From NCBI RefSeq assembly GCF_021155765.1, contig NC_060115.1, positions 1,612,001 through 1,676,000 of the forward strand: DNA of 64,000 nt. Direction: 5' to 3'. Position 1 is the stretch's first letter; each line of letters starts with the position of its first letter. The DNA comes from Diprion similis. Lineage: Eukaryota > Arthropoda > Insecta > Hymenoptera > Diprionidae. Positions 25,310 through 38,600 of this stretch are shown here, one piece after another. The notes under the pieces were generated by a model, which worked only from the letters and a program-made list of their open reading frames with translations, did not search any database and was not told the origin of the DNA. A program made the translations under genes and the position numbers.

Positions 25310-25478
25310 GCGAGAAGGATTTCTATCCTCCTGATCCGTTGCTCGCAGCGTATTCAGACCGCGCGCAATCGATTCCTCTCGCAAAATTACGTCGACGTAG
25401 CGTCTCAATGGATCTATTTTAGCACTTTTCAGTTACCGGAAGGTGTATCGAAAAAAATGCAATAGGGCCTTACTATTT
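25310..25478. repeat. Isolated decayed monomer of the 312-bp satellite
   Basis: The stretch reads like the satellite core: GATCCGTTGCTCGCAGCGTA, then CGCGCAATCGATTCCTCTCG, CAAAATTACGTCGACGTAG and AGCACTTTTCAG, followed by GGGCCTTAC. It covers about half a monomer and lies about 1.2 kb left of the array, in the same orientation. It is clearly diverged. Confidence 0.7.
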
Positions 25479-26640
25479 TTTCATTATCGGAGGCTGTGTG
25501 GATGAGTCGAAGTACGAGGGAGATCACTCTGCAAGTAGACGCCCGACTAATAACAGCAAAGGTTCCTCGTAGCAGTGCAGTTTTTTGATATTTTATTTTT
25601 ACAATTTTGAACCAGTTCATACCTATTTATAGGATTAATTCTAGTCATCAAACAGTTATACACATATTTAAAATAACAAATAAGAGACAAATATAATAAT
25701 TTACCACGTGTAATTAATCTACGATAACCTAATCGATCAAATTACAGATAATATATGAATTGTTAATTTGATTACTGTAATGAAAGAGTAATTGTTTTTG
25801 AAAAGACTAGAAATTTGAAACCAAAATTCGAAACAAAAAAAAATTGTCATAGTGAATTGATAAATGAAAAGAGGCGTATTTTAAGTTTATTAGACATTGA
25901 TAACCGTATGAATGAGATGTATGAATGTAAATTTGAAATAATCTTATGTTAGGATAGTGATCATGACCTGCAAATAATACATTTTTGTCAATGAATGAAT
26001 CGATGTAGTAGAATCTATATTAAATAAAAGATTTCTTTCCTTATGATAATACCTTTCAAGTGAATTTTCTTATGTGGTCTTTGTTTGCTTTTCCCTTCCG
26101 TGCTGAAATTTATATAGTTTGGTAGTTATTACTGAAAATAATTTCGTTACACGTTCTAGACTAATTAAGCCCTCAAGAATGTAAGAAACATATACAGGAC
26201 AATGTCAGACCGTTGATTGAAGAGACTAACAGCTGGGAAAATACGGAGAAAGTTTTTCGTGTTACGACCGTCACTCTTAATCTGCTGATTGGAACGAGTT
26301 GAGTTGATTCCTACGATCCGCTCGAAACTAATTGAATACCAAGGATTGCAAAATAGTACACTATGTCATAAGCGAATACAGAAGAGGATTATTCCCAGGC
26401 ATAAATATACTGCCGGAGCGAAGCGAGGAAATAATCATTTTTATTCTCCTGTGAATGACGGTGTATGACATGGTTGTATTCCTCATATAAGGTTATATCG
26501 TATTTTCGCATTTCTTTGTTTTTATTACTAATTGACATCTGGTTGAAGTACTGCAATATAACACTCATACACTTGAACTAGATTTGAGGTATGGTGAATA
26601 AAGTAAAATTGGACGGAAACTGATACTTAATCGCTATGAA
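25479..26640. other. AT-rich spacer between relic monomer and array
   Basis: No gene or clear repeat was seen. Confidence 0.4.
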
Positions 26641-26689
26641 TTTGTGATTTTTTCCCCAACCACATTGAAAACGTGAATCAAACTTGACG

Positions 26690-29600
26690 TATTTAGGGAG
26701 TAACTCCCGATCGGTTGCTCGCAGCGTATTTGCGCTGCGCCCAATCGATTCCTCTCGCAAAATTTCGTAAATGCAGTGCTTCGACTAACTGCTTCCAGCA
26801 TTTGTCAAAATCGTCGAAAATATCAAGAGAAATGAAAAGGGGTTATAATTACTTTTTTTTTGGGCCGATAATTTTGGGTCGCAGAATCGATTTGTATGAC
26901 CATTTCTTGATTAATTGGGATCCAAGGAACTCCGTAATCGCAGCAAAAAGAGCGTGTGACCAACAGAAGAAAAATGACGAATGTGAGACTGGCAGCTGAA
27001 GGCGTAGGAAATTGTTAATCCGGTTGTTGGCTGTAACTTTTGATCCGTTGATCGCAGCGTATTGAGACTACGCACAATCGATTTCTCTCGCAAAATTACG
27101 TCGGAATAGTGTCCTAAAGAATTATTTGCAGCACTTTTCAAAGTCGTTGATATTTTCGCCAAAAATCCGAAGGGGTTAGCCTTACTTTTTTGCGATTTTT
27201 GGAGCAGAAAATTTCTGGTCTCCGAATTGATTTGTATGACCCTTTCTTGGCTAATTTGAACCCCTAAAACTCAAAAAACACATAAAAAAAAGCATAGGAC
27301 CGTCGGCAGAGAAATGACGATGAAAATCTGCAGTTTTTTGGCTGTAACTTTTGATCCGTTGATCGCAGCGTATTAGGACTACGCACAATCGATTTCTCTC
27401 GCAAAATTACGTCGGAATAGTGTCCTAAAGAATTAATTGCAGCACTTTTCAAAGTCGTCGAAATTTTCGCCAAAAATCCAAAGGGGTAAGCCTTACTTTT
27501 TTTGCGATTTTTGGAGCTGAAAATTTCTAGTGTCCGAATTGATTTGTATGACCCTTTCTTGGCTAATTGGGACCCCAGGAACTCAAAAAACACATGAAAA
27601 AAAGCATAGGACCATCAGCAGAGAAATGACGTTGAAAATCTGCAGTTTTTTGGCTGTAACTTTTGATCCGTTGATCGCAGCGTATTGGGACTACGCACAA
27701 TCGATTTCTCTCGCAAAATTACGTCGGAATAGTGTCCTAAAGAATTAATTGCAGCACTTTTCAAAGTCGTCGAAATTTTCGCCAAAAATCCAAAGGGGTT
27801 AGCCTTACTTTTTTTGCCATTTTTGGAGCAGAAAATTTCTGGTCTCCGAATTGATTTGTATGACCCTTTCTTGGCTAATTGGGACCCCAGAAACTCAAAA
27901 AACACATGAAAAAAGCGTAGGACCATCAGCAGAGAAATGACGATGAAAATCTGCAGTTTTTTGGCTGTAACTTTTAATCCGTTGATCGCAGCGTATTGGG
28001 ACTACGCACAATCGATTTCTCTCGCAAAATTACGTCGGAATAGTGTCCTAGAGAATTAATTGCAGCACTTTTCAAAGTCGTCGAAATTTTCGCCAAAAAT
28101 CCAAAAGGGTAAGCCTTACTTTTTTTGCGATTTTTAGAGCTGAAAATTTCTGGTGTCCGAATTGATTTGTATGACTCTTTCTTGGCTAATTGGGACCCCA
28201 GGAACTCAAAAAACACATGAAAAAAAGCGTAGGACCATCAGCAGAGAAATGACGATGAAAATCTGCAGTTTTTTGGCTGTAACTTTTGATCCGTTGATCG
28301 CAGCGTATTGGGACTACGCACAATCGATTTCTCTCGCAAAATTACGTCGGAATAGTGTCCTAAAGAATTAATTGCAGCACTTTTCAAAGTCGTCGAAATT
28401 TTCGCCAAGAATCCAAAAGGGTTAGCCTTACTTTTTTTGCCATTTTTGGAGCAGAAAATTTCTGGTCTCCGAATTGATTTGTATGACCCTTTCTTGGCTA
28501 ATTGGGACCCCAGGAACTCAAAAAACACATGAAAAAAAGCGTAGGACCATCAGCAGAGAAATGACGTTGAAAATCTGCAGTTTTTTGGCTGTAACTTTTG
28601 ACCCGTTGATCGCAGCGTATTGGGACTACGCACAATCGATTTCTCTCGCAAAATTACGTCGGAATAGTGTCCTAAAGAATTAATTGCAGCACTTTTCGAA
28701 GTCGTCGAAATTTTCGCCAAAAATCCAAAGGGGTTAGCCTTACTTTTTTTGCGATTTTTGGAGCTGAAAATTTCTGGTGTCCGAATTGATTTGTATGACC
28801 CTTTCTTGGCTAATTGGGACCCCAGGAACTCAGAAAACACATGAAAAAAAGCGTAGGACCATCAGCAGAGAAATGACGATAAAAATCTGCAGTTTTTTGG
28901 CTGTAACTTTTGATCCGTTGATCGCAGCGTATTGGGACTACGCACAATCGATTTCTCTCGCGAAATTACGTCGGAATAGTGTCCCAAAAAATTAATTGCA
29001 GCACTTTTCAAAGTCGTCGAAATTTTCGCCAAAAATCCAAAGGGGTTAGCCTTACTTTTTTTGCCATTTTTGGAGCAGAAAATTTCTGGTCTTCGAATTG
29101 ATTTGTATGACCCTTTCTTGGCTAATTGGGACCCCAGGAACTCAAAAAACACATGAAAAAAAGCGTAGGACCATCAGCAGAGAAATGACGTTGAAAATCT
29201 GCAAATTTTTGGCTGTAACTTTTGATCCGTTGATCGCAGCGTATTGGGACTACGCACAATCGATTTCTCTCGCAAAATTACGTCGGAATAGTGTCCTAAA
29301 GAATTAATTGCAGCACTTTTCAAAGTCGTCGAAATTTTCGCCAAAAATCCAAAGGGGTGAGCCTTACTTTTTTTGCGATTTTTGAAGCTGAAAATTTCTG
29401 GTGTCCGAATTGATTTGTATGACCCTTTCTTGGCTAATTGGGACCCCAGGAACTCAGAAAACACATGAAAAAAAGCGTAGGACCATCAGGAAAGAAATGA
29501 CGTTGAAAATCTGCAGTTTTTTGGCTGTAACTTTTGATCCGTTGATCGCAGCGTATTGGGACTACGCACAATCGATTTCTCTCGCAAAATTACGTCGGAA

Positions 29601-32600
29601 TAGTGTCCTAAAGAATTAATTGCAGCACTTTTCAAAGTCGTCGAAATTTTCGCCAAAAATCCAAAAGGGTAAGCCTTACTTTTTTTGCGATTTTTAGAGC
29701 TGAAAATTTCTGGTGTCCGAATTGATTTGTATGACTCTTTCTTGGCTAATTGGGACCCCAGGAACTCAAAAAACACATGAAAAAAAGCGTAGGACCATCA
29801 GCAGAGAAATGACGATGAAAATCTGCAGTTTTTTGGCTGTAACTTTTGATCCGTTGATCGCAGCGTATTGGGACTACGCACAATCGATTTCTCTCGCAAA
29901 ATTACGTCGGAATAGTGTCCTAAAGAATTAATTGCAGCACTTTTCAAAGTCGTCGAAATTTTCGCCAAAAATCCAAAAGGGTTAGCCTTACTTTTTTTGC
30001 CATTTTTGGAGCAGAAAATTTCTGGTCTCCGAATTGATTTGTATGACCCTTTCTTGGCTAATTGGGACCCCAGGAACTCAAAAAACACATGAAAAAAAGC
30101 ATGGGACCATCAGCAGAGAAATGACGTTGAAAATCTGCAGTTTTTTGGCTGTAACTTTTGATCCGTTGATCGCAGCGTATTGTGACTACGCACAATCGAT
30201 TTCTCTCGCAAAATTACGTCGGAATAGTGTCCTAAAGAATTAATTGCAGCACTTTTCAAAGTCGTCGAAATTTTCGCCGAAAATCCAAAGGGGTTAGCCT
30301 TACTTTTTTTGCCATTTTTGGAGCAGAAAATTTCTGGTCTCCGAATTGATTTGTATGACCCTTTCTTGGCTAATTGGGACCCCAGGAACTCAAAAAACAC
30401 ATGAAAAAAAGCATAGGACCATCAGCAGAGAAATGACGTTGAAAATCTGCAGTTTTTTGGCTGTAACTTTTGATCCGTTGATCGCAGCGTATTGGGACTA
30501 CGCACGATCGATTTCTCTCGCAAAATTACGTCGGAATAGTGTCCTAAAGAATTAATTGCAGCACTTTTCAAAGTCGTCGAAATTTTCGCCAAAAATCCAA
30601 AGGGGTTAGCCTTACTTTTTTTGCGATTTTTGGAGCTGAAAATTTCTGGTGTCCGAATTGATTTGTATGACCCTTTCTTGGCTAATTGGGACCCCAGGAA
30701 CTCAGAAAACACATGAAAAAAAGCGTAGGACCATCAGCAGAGAAATGACGATAAAAATCTGCAGTTTTTTGGCTGTAACTTTTGATCCGTTGATCGCAGC
30801 GTATTGGGACTACGCACAACCGATTTCTCTCGCGAAATTACGTCGGAATAGTGTCCCAAAAAATTAATTGCAGCACTTTTCAAAGTCGTCGAAATTTTCG
30901 CCAAAAATCCAAAGGGGTTAGCCTTACTTTTTTTGCCATTTTTGGAGCAGAAAATTTCTGGTCTTCGAATTGATTTGTATGACCCTTTCTTGGCTAATTG
31001 GGACCCCAGGAACTCAAAAAACACATGAAAAAAAGCGTAGGACCATCAGCAGAGAAATGACGTTGAAAATCTGCAAATTTTTGGCTGTAACTTTTGATCC
31101 GTCGATCGCAGCGTATTGGGACTACGCACAATCGATTTCTCTCGCAAAATTACGTCGGAATAGTGTCCTAAAGAATTAATTGCAGCACTTTTCAAAGTCG
31201 TCGAAATTTTCGCCAAAAATCCAAAGGGGTGAGCCTTACTTTTTTTGCGATTTTTAGAGCTGAAAATTTCTGGTGTCCGAATTGATTTGTATGACCCTTT
31301 CTTGGCTCATTGGGACCCCAGGAACTCAGAAAACACATGAAAAAAAGCGTAGGACCATCAGGAGAGAAATGACGTTGAAAATCTGCAGTTTTTTGGCTGT
31401 AACTTTTGATCCGTTGATCGCAGCGTATTGGGACTACGCACAATCGATTTCTCTCGCAAAATTACGTCGGAATAGTGTCCTAAAGAATTAATTGCAGCAC
31501 TTTTCGAAGTCGTCGAAATTTTCGCCAAAAATCCAAAGGGGTTAGCCTTACTTTTTTTGCGATTTTTGGAGCTGAAAATTTCTGGTGTCCGAATTCATTT
31601 GTATGACCCTTTCTTGGCTAATTGGGACCCCAGGAACTCAGAAAACACATGAAAAAAAGCGTAGGACCATCAGCAGAGAAATGACGATAAAAATCTGCAG
31701 TTTTTTGGCTGTAACTTTTGATCCGTTGATCGCAGCGTATTGGGACTACGCACAATCGATTTCTCTCGCGAAATTACGTCGGAATAGTGTCCCAAAAAAT
31801 TAATTGCAGCACTTTTCAAAGTCGTCGAAATTTTCGCCAAAAATCCAAAGGGGTTAGCCTTACTTTTTTTGCCATTTTTGGAGCAGAAAATTTCTGGTCT
31901 TCGAATTGATTTGTATGACCCTTTCTTGGCTAATTGGGACCCCAGGAACTCAAAAAACACATGAAAAAAAGCGTAGGACCATCAGCAGAGAAATGACGTT
32001 GAAAATCTGCAAATTTTTGGCTGTAACTTTTGATCCGTTGATCGCAGCGTATTGGGACTACGCACAATCGATTTCTCTCGCAAAATTACGTCGGAATAGT
32101 GTCCTAAAGAATTAATTGCAGCACTTTTCAAAGTCGTCGAAATTTTCGCCAAAAATCCAAAGGGGTGAGCCTTACTTTTTTTGCGATTTTTGAGGCTGAA
32201 AATTTCTGGTGTCCGAATTGATTTGTATGACCCTTTCTTGGCTAATTGGGACCCCAGGAACTCAGAAAACACATGAAAAAAAGCGTAGGTCCATCAGGAG
32301 AGAAATGACGTTGAAAATCTGCAGTTTTTTGGCTGTAACTTTTGATCCGTTGATCGCAGCGTATTGGGACTACGCACAATCGATTTCTCTCGCAAAATTA
32401 CGTCGGAATAGTGTCCTAAAGAATTAATTGCAGCACTTTTCGAAGTCGTCGGAATTTTCGCCAAAAATCCAAAGGGGTTAGCCTTACTTTTTTTGCCATT
32501 TTTGGAGCAGAAAATTTCTGGTCTCCGAATTGATTTGTATGACCCTTTCTTGGCTAATTGGGACCCCAGGAACTCAAAAAACACATGAAAAAAAGCGTAG

Positions 32601-35600
32601 GACCATCAGCAGAGAAATGACGATGAAAATCTGCAGTTTTTTGGCTGTAACTTTTAATCCGTTGATCGCAGCGTATTGGGACTACGCACAATCGATTTCT
32701 CTCGCAAAATTACGTCGGAATAGTGTCCTAAAGAATTAATTGCAGCACTTTTCAAAGTCGTCGAAATTTTCGCCAAAAATCCAAAGGGGTAAGCCTTACT
32801 TTTTTTGCGATTTTTAGAGCTGAAAATTTCTGGTGTCCGAATTGATTTGTATGACTCTTTTTTGGCTAATTGGGACCCCAGGAACTCAAAAAACACATGA
32901 AAAAAAGTGTAGGACTATCAGCAGAGAAATGACGATGAAAATCTGCAGTTTTTTGGCTGTAACTTTTGATCCGTTGATCGCAGCGTATTGGGACTACGCA
33001 CAATCGATTTCTCTCGCAAAATTACGTCGGAATAGTGTCCTAAAGAATTAATTGCAGCACTTTTCAAAGTCGTCGAAATTTTCGCCAAAAATCCAAAGGG
33101 GTTAGCCTTACTTTTTTTGCGATTTTTGGAGCAGAAAATTTCTGGTCTCCGAATTGATTTGTATGACCCTTTCTTGGCTAATTGGGACCCCAGGAACTCA
33201 AAAAACACATGAAAAAAGCGTAGGACCATCAGCAGAGAAATGACGTTGAAAATCTGCAGTTTTTTGGCTGTAACTTTTAATCCGTTGATCGCAGCGTATT
33301 GGGACTACGCACAATCGATTTCTCTCGCAAAATTACGTCGGAATAGTGTCCTAAAGAATTAATTGCAGCACTTCTCAAAGTCGTCGAAATTTTCGCCAAA
33401 AATCCAAAGGGGTAAGCCTTACTTTTTTTGCGATTTTTAGAGCTGAAAATTTCTGGTGTCCGAATTGATTTGTATGACCCTTTCTTGGCTAATTGGGACC
33501 CCGGGAACTCAAAAAACACATGAAAAAAAGCGTAGGACCATCAGCAGAGAAATGACGTTGAAAATCTGCAGTTTTTTGGCTGTAACTTTTGATCCGTTGA
33601 TCGCAGCGTATTGGGACTACGCACAATCGATTTCTCTCGCAAAATTACGTCGGAATAGTGTCCTTAAGAATTAATTGCAGCACTTTTCGAAGTCGTCGAA
33701 ATTTTCACTAAAAATCCAAAGGGGTTAGCCTTACTTTTTTTGCGAATTGTGGAGCTGAAAATTTCTGGTGTCCGAATCGATTTGTATGACCCTTTCTTGG
33801 CTAATTGGGACCCCGGGAACTCAAAAAATACATGAAAAAAGCGTAGGACCATCAGCAGAGAAATGACGTTGAAAATCTGCAGTTTTTTGGCTGTAACTTT
33901 TGATCCGTTGATCGCAGCGTATTGGGACTACGCACAATCGATTTCTCTCGCAAAATTACGTCGGAATAGTGTCCTAAAGAATTAATTGCAGCACTTTTCA
34001 AAGTCGTCGAAATTTTCGCCAAAAATCCAAAGGGGTTAGCCTTACTTTTTTTGCGATTTTTGGAGCAGAAAATTTCTGGTCTCCGAATTGATTTGTATGA
34101 CCCTTTCTTGGCTAATTGGGACCCCAGGAACTCAAAAAACACATGAAAAAAGCGTAGGACCATCAGCAGAGAAATGACGTTGAAAATCTGCAGTTTTTTG
34201 GCTGTAACTTTTAATCCGTTGATCGCAGCGTATTGGGACTACGCACAATCGATTTCTCTCGCAAAATTACGTCGGAATAGTGTCCTAAAGAATTAATTGC
34301 AGCACTTCTCAAAGTCGTCGAAATTTTCGCCAAAAATCCAAAGGGGTAAGCCTTACTTTTTTTGCGATTTTTAGAGCTGAAAATTTCTGGTGTCCGAATT
34401 GATTTGTATGACTCTTTCTTGGCTAATTGGGACCCCAGAAACTCAAAAAACACATGAAAAAAAGCGTAGGACCATCAGCAGAGAAATGACGTTGAAAATC
34501 TGCAGTTTTTTGGCTGTAACTTTTGATCCGTTGATCGCAGCGTATTGTGACTACGCACAATCGATTTCTCTCGCAAAATTACGTCGGAATAGTGTCCTAA
34601 AGAATTAATTGCAGCACTTTTCGAAGTCGTCGAAATTTTCGCCAAAAATCCAAAGGGGTTAGCCTTACTTTTTTTGCCATTTTTGAAGCAGAAAATTTCT
34701 GGTCTCCGAATTGATTTGTATGACCCTTTCTTGGCTGATTGGGACCCCAGGAACTCAAAAAACTCACGAAAAAAAGCGTAGGACCATCAGCAGAGAAATG
34801 ACGTTGAAAATCTGCAGTTTTTTGGCTGTAACTTTTGATCCGTTGATCGCAGCGTATTGGGACTACGCACAATCGATTTCTCTCGCAAAATTACGTCGGA
34901 ATAGTGTCCTAAAGAATTAATTGCAGCACTTTTCAAAGTCGTCGAAATTTTCGCCAAAAATCCAAAGGGGTTAGCCTTACTTTTTTTGCGATTTTTGGAG
35001 CTGAAAATTTCTGGTGTCCGAATTGATTTGTATGACCCTTTCTTGGCTAATTGGGACCCCAGGAACTCAGAAAACACATGAAAAAAAGCGTAGGACCATC
35101 AGCAGAGAAATGACGATGAAAATCTGCAGTTTTTTGGCTGTAACTTTTGATCCGTTGATCGCAGCGTATTGGGACTACGCACAATCGATTTCTCTCGCAA
35201 AATTACGTCGGAATAGTGTCCCAAAGAATTAATTGCAGCACTTTTCAAAGTCGTCGAAATTTTCGCCAAAAATCCAAAGGGGTTAGCCTTACTTTTCTTG
35301 CGATTTTTGGAGCTGAAAATTTCTGGTGTCCGAATTGATTTGTATGACCCTTTCTTGGCTAATTGGGACCCCGGGAACTCAAAAAACACATGAAAAAAAG
35401 CGTAGGACCATCAGCAGAGAAATGACGTTGAAAATCTGCAGTTTTTTGGCTGTAACTTTTGATCCGTTGATCGCAGCGTATTGGGACTACGCACAATCGA
35501 TTTCTCTCGCAAAATTACGTCGGAATAGTGTCCTAAAGAATCAATTGCAGCACTTTTCAAAGTCGTCGAAATTTTCGCCAAAAATCCAAAGGGGTTAGCC

Positions 35601-38600
35601 TTACTTTTTTTGCCATTTTTGGAGCAGAAAATTTCTGGTCTCCGAATTGATTTGTATGACCCTTTCTTGGCTAATTGGGACCCCAGGAACTCAAAAAACA
35701 CATGAAAAAAAGCGTAGGACCATCAGCAGAGAAATGACGATGAAAATCTGCAGTTTTTTGGCTGTAACTTTTAATCCGTTGATCGCAGCGTATTGGGACT
35801 ACGCACAATCGATTTCTCTCGCAAAATTACGTCGGAATAGTGTCCTAAAGAATTAATTGCAGCACTTATCAAAGTCGTCGAAATTTTCGCCAAAAATCCA
35901 AAGGGGTAAGCCTTACTTTTTCTGCGATTTTTAGAGCTGAAAATTTCTGGTGTCCGAATTGATTTGTATGACTCTTTCTTGGCTAATTGGGACCCCAGGA
36001 ACTCAAAAAACACATGAAAAAAAGCGTAGGACCATCAGCAGAGAAATGACGATGAAAATCTGCAGTTTTTTGGCTGTAACTTTTGATCCGTTGATCGCAG
36101 CGTATTGGGACTACGCACAATCGATTTCTCTCGCAAAATTACGTCGGAATAGTGTCCTAAAGAATTAATTGCAGCACTTTTCAAAGTCGTCGAAATTTTC
36201 GCCAAAAATCCAAAGGGGTTAGCCTTACTTTTTTTGCCATTTTTGGAGCAGAAAATTTCTGGTCTCCGAATTGATTTGTATGACCGTTTCTTGGCTAATT
36301 GGGACCCCAGGAACTCAAAAAACACATGAAAAAAAGCGTAGGACCATCAGCAGAGAAATGACGTTGAAAATCTGCAGTTTTTTGGCTGTAACTTTTGATC
36401 CGTTGATCGCAGCGTATTGTGACTACGCACAATCGATTTCTCTCGCAAAATTACGTCGGAATAGTGTCCTAAAGAATTAATTGCAGCACTTTTCAAAGTC
36501 GTCGAAATTTTCGCCAAAAATCCAAAGGGGTTAGCCTTACTTTTTTTGCCATTTTTGGAGCTGAAAATTTCTGGTGTCCGAATTGATTTGTATGACCCTT
36601 TCTTGGCTAATTGGGACCCCAGGAACTCAGAAAACACATGAAAAAAAGCGTAGGACCATCAGCAGAGAAATGACGATGAAAATCTGCAGTTTTTTGGCTG
36701 TAACTTTTGATCCGTTGATCGCAGCGTATTGGGACTACGCACAATCGATTTCTCTCGCAAAATTACGTCGGAATAGTGTTCCAAAGAATTAATTGCAGCA
36801 CTTTTCAAAGTCGTCGAAATTTTCGCCAAAAATCCAAAGGGGTTAGCCTTACTTTTTTTGCGATTTTTGGAGCCGAAAATTTCTGGTGTCCGAATTGATT
36901 TGTATGACCCTTTCTTGGCTAATTGGGACCCCGGGAACTCAAAAAACACATGAAAAAAAGCGTAGGACCATCAGCAGAGAAATGACGTTGAAAATCTGCA
37001 GTTTTTTGGCTGTAACTTTTGATCCGTTGATCGCAGCGTATTGGGACTACGCACAATCGATTTCTCTCGCAAAATTACGTCGGAATAGTGTCCTAAAGAA
37101 TTAATTGCAGCACTTTTCAAAGTCGTCGAAATTTTCGCCAAAAATCCAAAGGGGTTAGCCTTACTTTTTTTGCGATTTTTGGAGCTGAAAATTTCTGGTG
37201 TCCGAATTGATTTGTTTGACCCTTTCTTGGCTAATTGGGACCCCGGGAACTCAAAAAACACATGAAAAAAAGCGTAGGACCATCAGCAGAGAAATGACGA
37301 TGAAAATCTGCAGTTTTTTGGCTGTAACTTTTGATCCGTTGATCGCAGCGTATTGGGACTACGCACAATCGATTTCTCTCGCAAAATTACGTCGGAATAG
37401 TGTCCCAAAGAATTAATTGCAGCACTGTTCAAAGTCGTCGAAATTTTCGCCAAAAATCCAAAGGGGTTAGCCTTACTTTTTTTGCGATTTTTGGAGCTAA
37501 GAATTTCTGGTGTCCGAATTGATTTGTATGACCCTTTCTTGGCTAATTGGGATCCCAGGAACTCAGAAAACACATGAAAAATAGCGTAGGACCATCAGCA
37601 GAGAAATGACGATGAAAATCTGCAGTTTTTTGGCTGTTACTTTTGATCCGTTGATCGCAGCGTATTGGGACTACGCACAATCGATTTCTCTCGCAAAATT
37701 ACGTCGGAATAGTGTCCCAAAGAATTAATTGCAGCACTGTTCAAAGTCGTCGAAATTTTCGCCAAAAATCCAAAGGGGTTAGCCTTACTTTTTTTGCCAT
37801 TTTTGGAGCAGAAAATTTCTGGTCTCCGAATTGATTTGTATGACCCTTTCTTGGCTAATTGGGACCCCAGGAACTCAAAAAACACATGAAAAAAAGCGTA
37901 GGACCATCAGCAGAGAAATGACGTTGAAAATCTGCAGTTTTTTGGCTGTAACTTTTGATCCGTTGATCGCAGCGTATTGGGACTACGCACAATCGATTTC
38001 TCTCGCAAAATTACGTCGGAATAGTGTCCCAAAGAATTAATTGCAGCACTTTTCAAAGTCGTCGAAATTTTCGCCAAAAATCCAAAGGGGTTAGCCTTAC
38101 TTTTTTTGCCATTTTTGGAGCAGAAAATTTCTGGTCTCCGAATTGATTTGTATGACCCTTTCTTGGCTAATTGGGACCCCAGGAACTCAAAAAACACATG
38201 AAAAAAAGCGTAGGACCATCAGCAGAGAAATGACGTTGAAAATCTGCAGTTTTTTGGCTGTAACTTTTGATCCGTTGATCGCAGCGTATTGGGACTACGC
38301 ACAATCAATTTCTCTCGCAAAATTACGTCGGAATAGTGTCCTAAAGAATTAATTGCAGCACTTTTCAAAGTCATCGAAATTTTCGCCAAAAATCCAAAGG
38401 GGTTAGCCTTACTTTTTTTGCGATTTTTGGAGCTGAAAATTTCTGGTGTCCGAATTGATTTGTATGACCCTTTCTTGGCTAATTGGGACCCCAGGAACTC
38501 AGAAAACACATGAAAAAAAGCGTAGGACCATCAGCAGAGAAATGACGATAAAAATCTGCAGTTTTTTAGCTGTAACTTTTGATCCGTTGATCGCAGCGTA

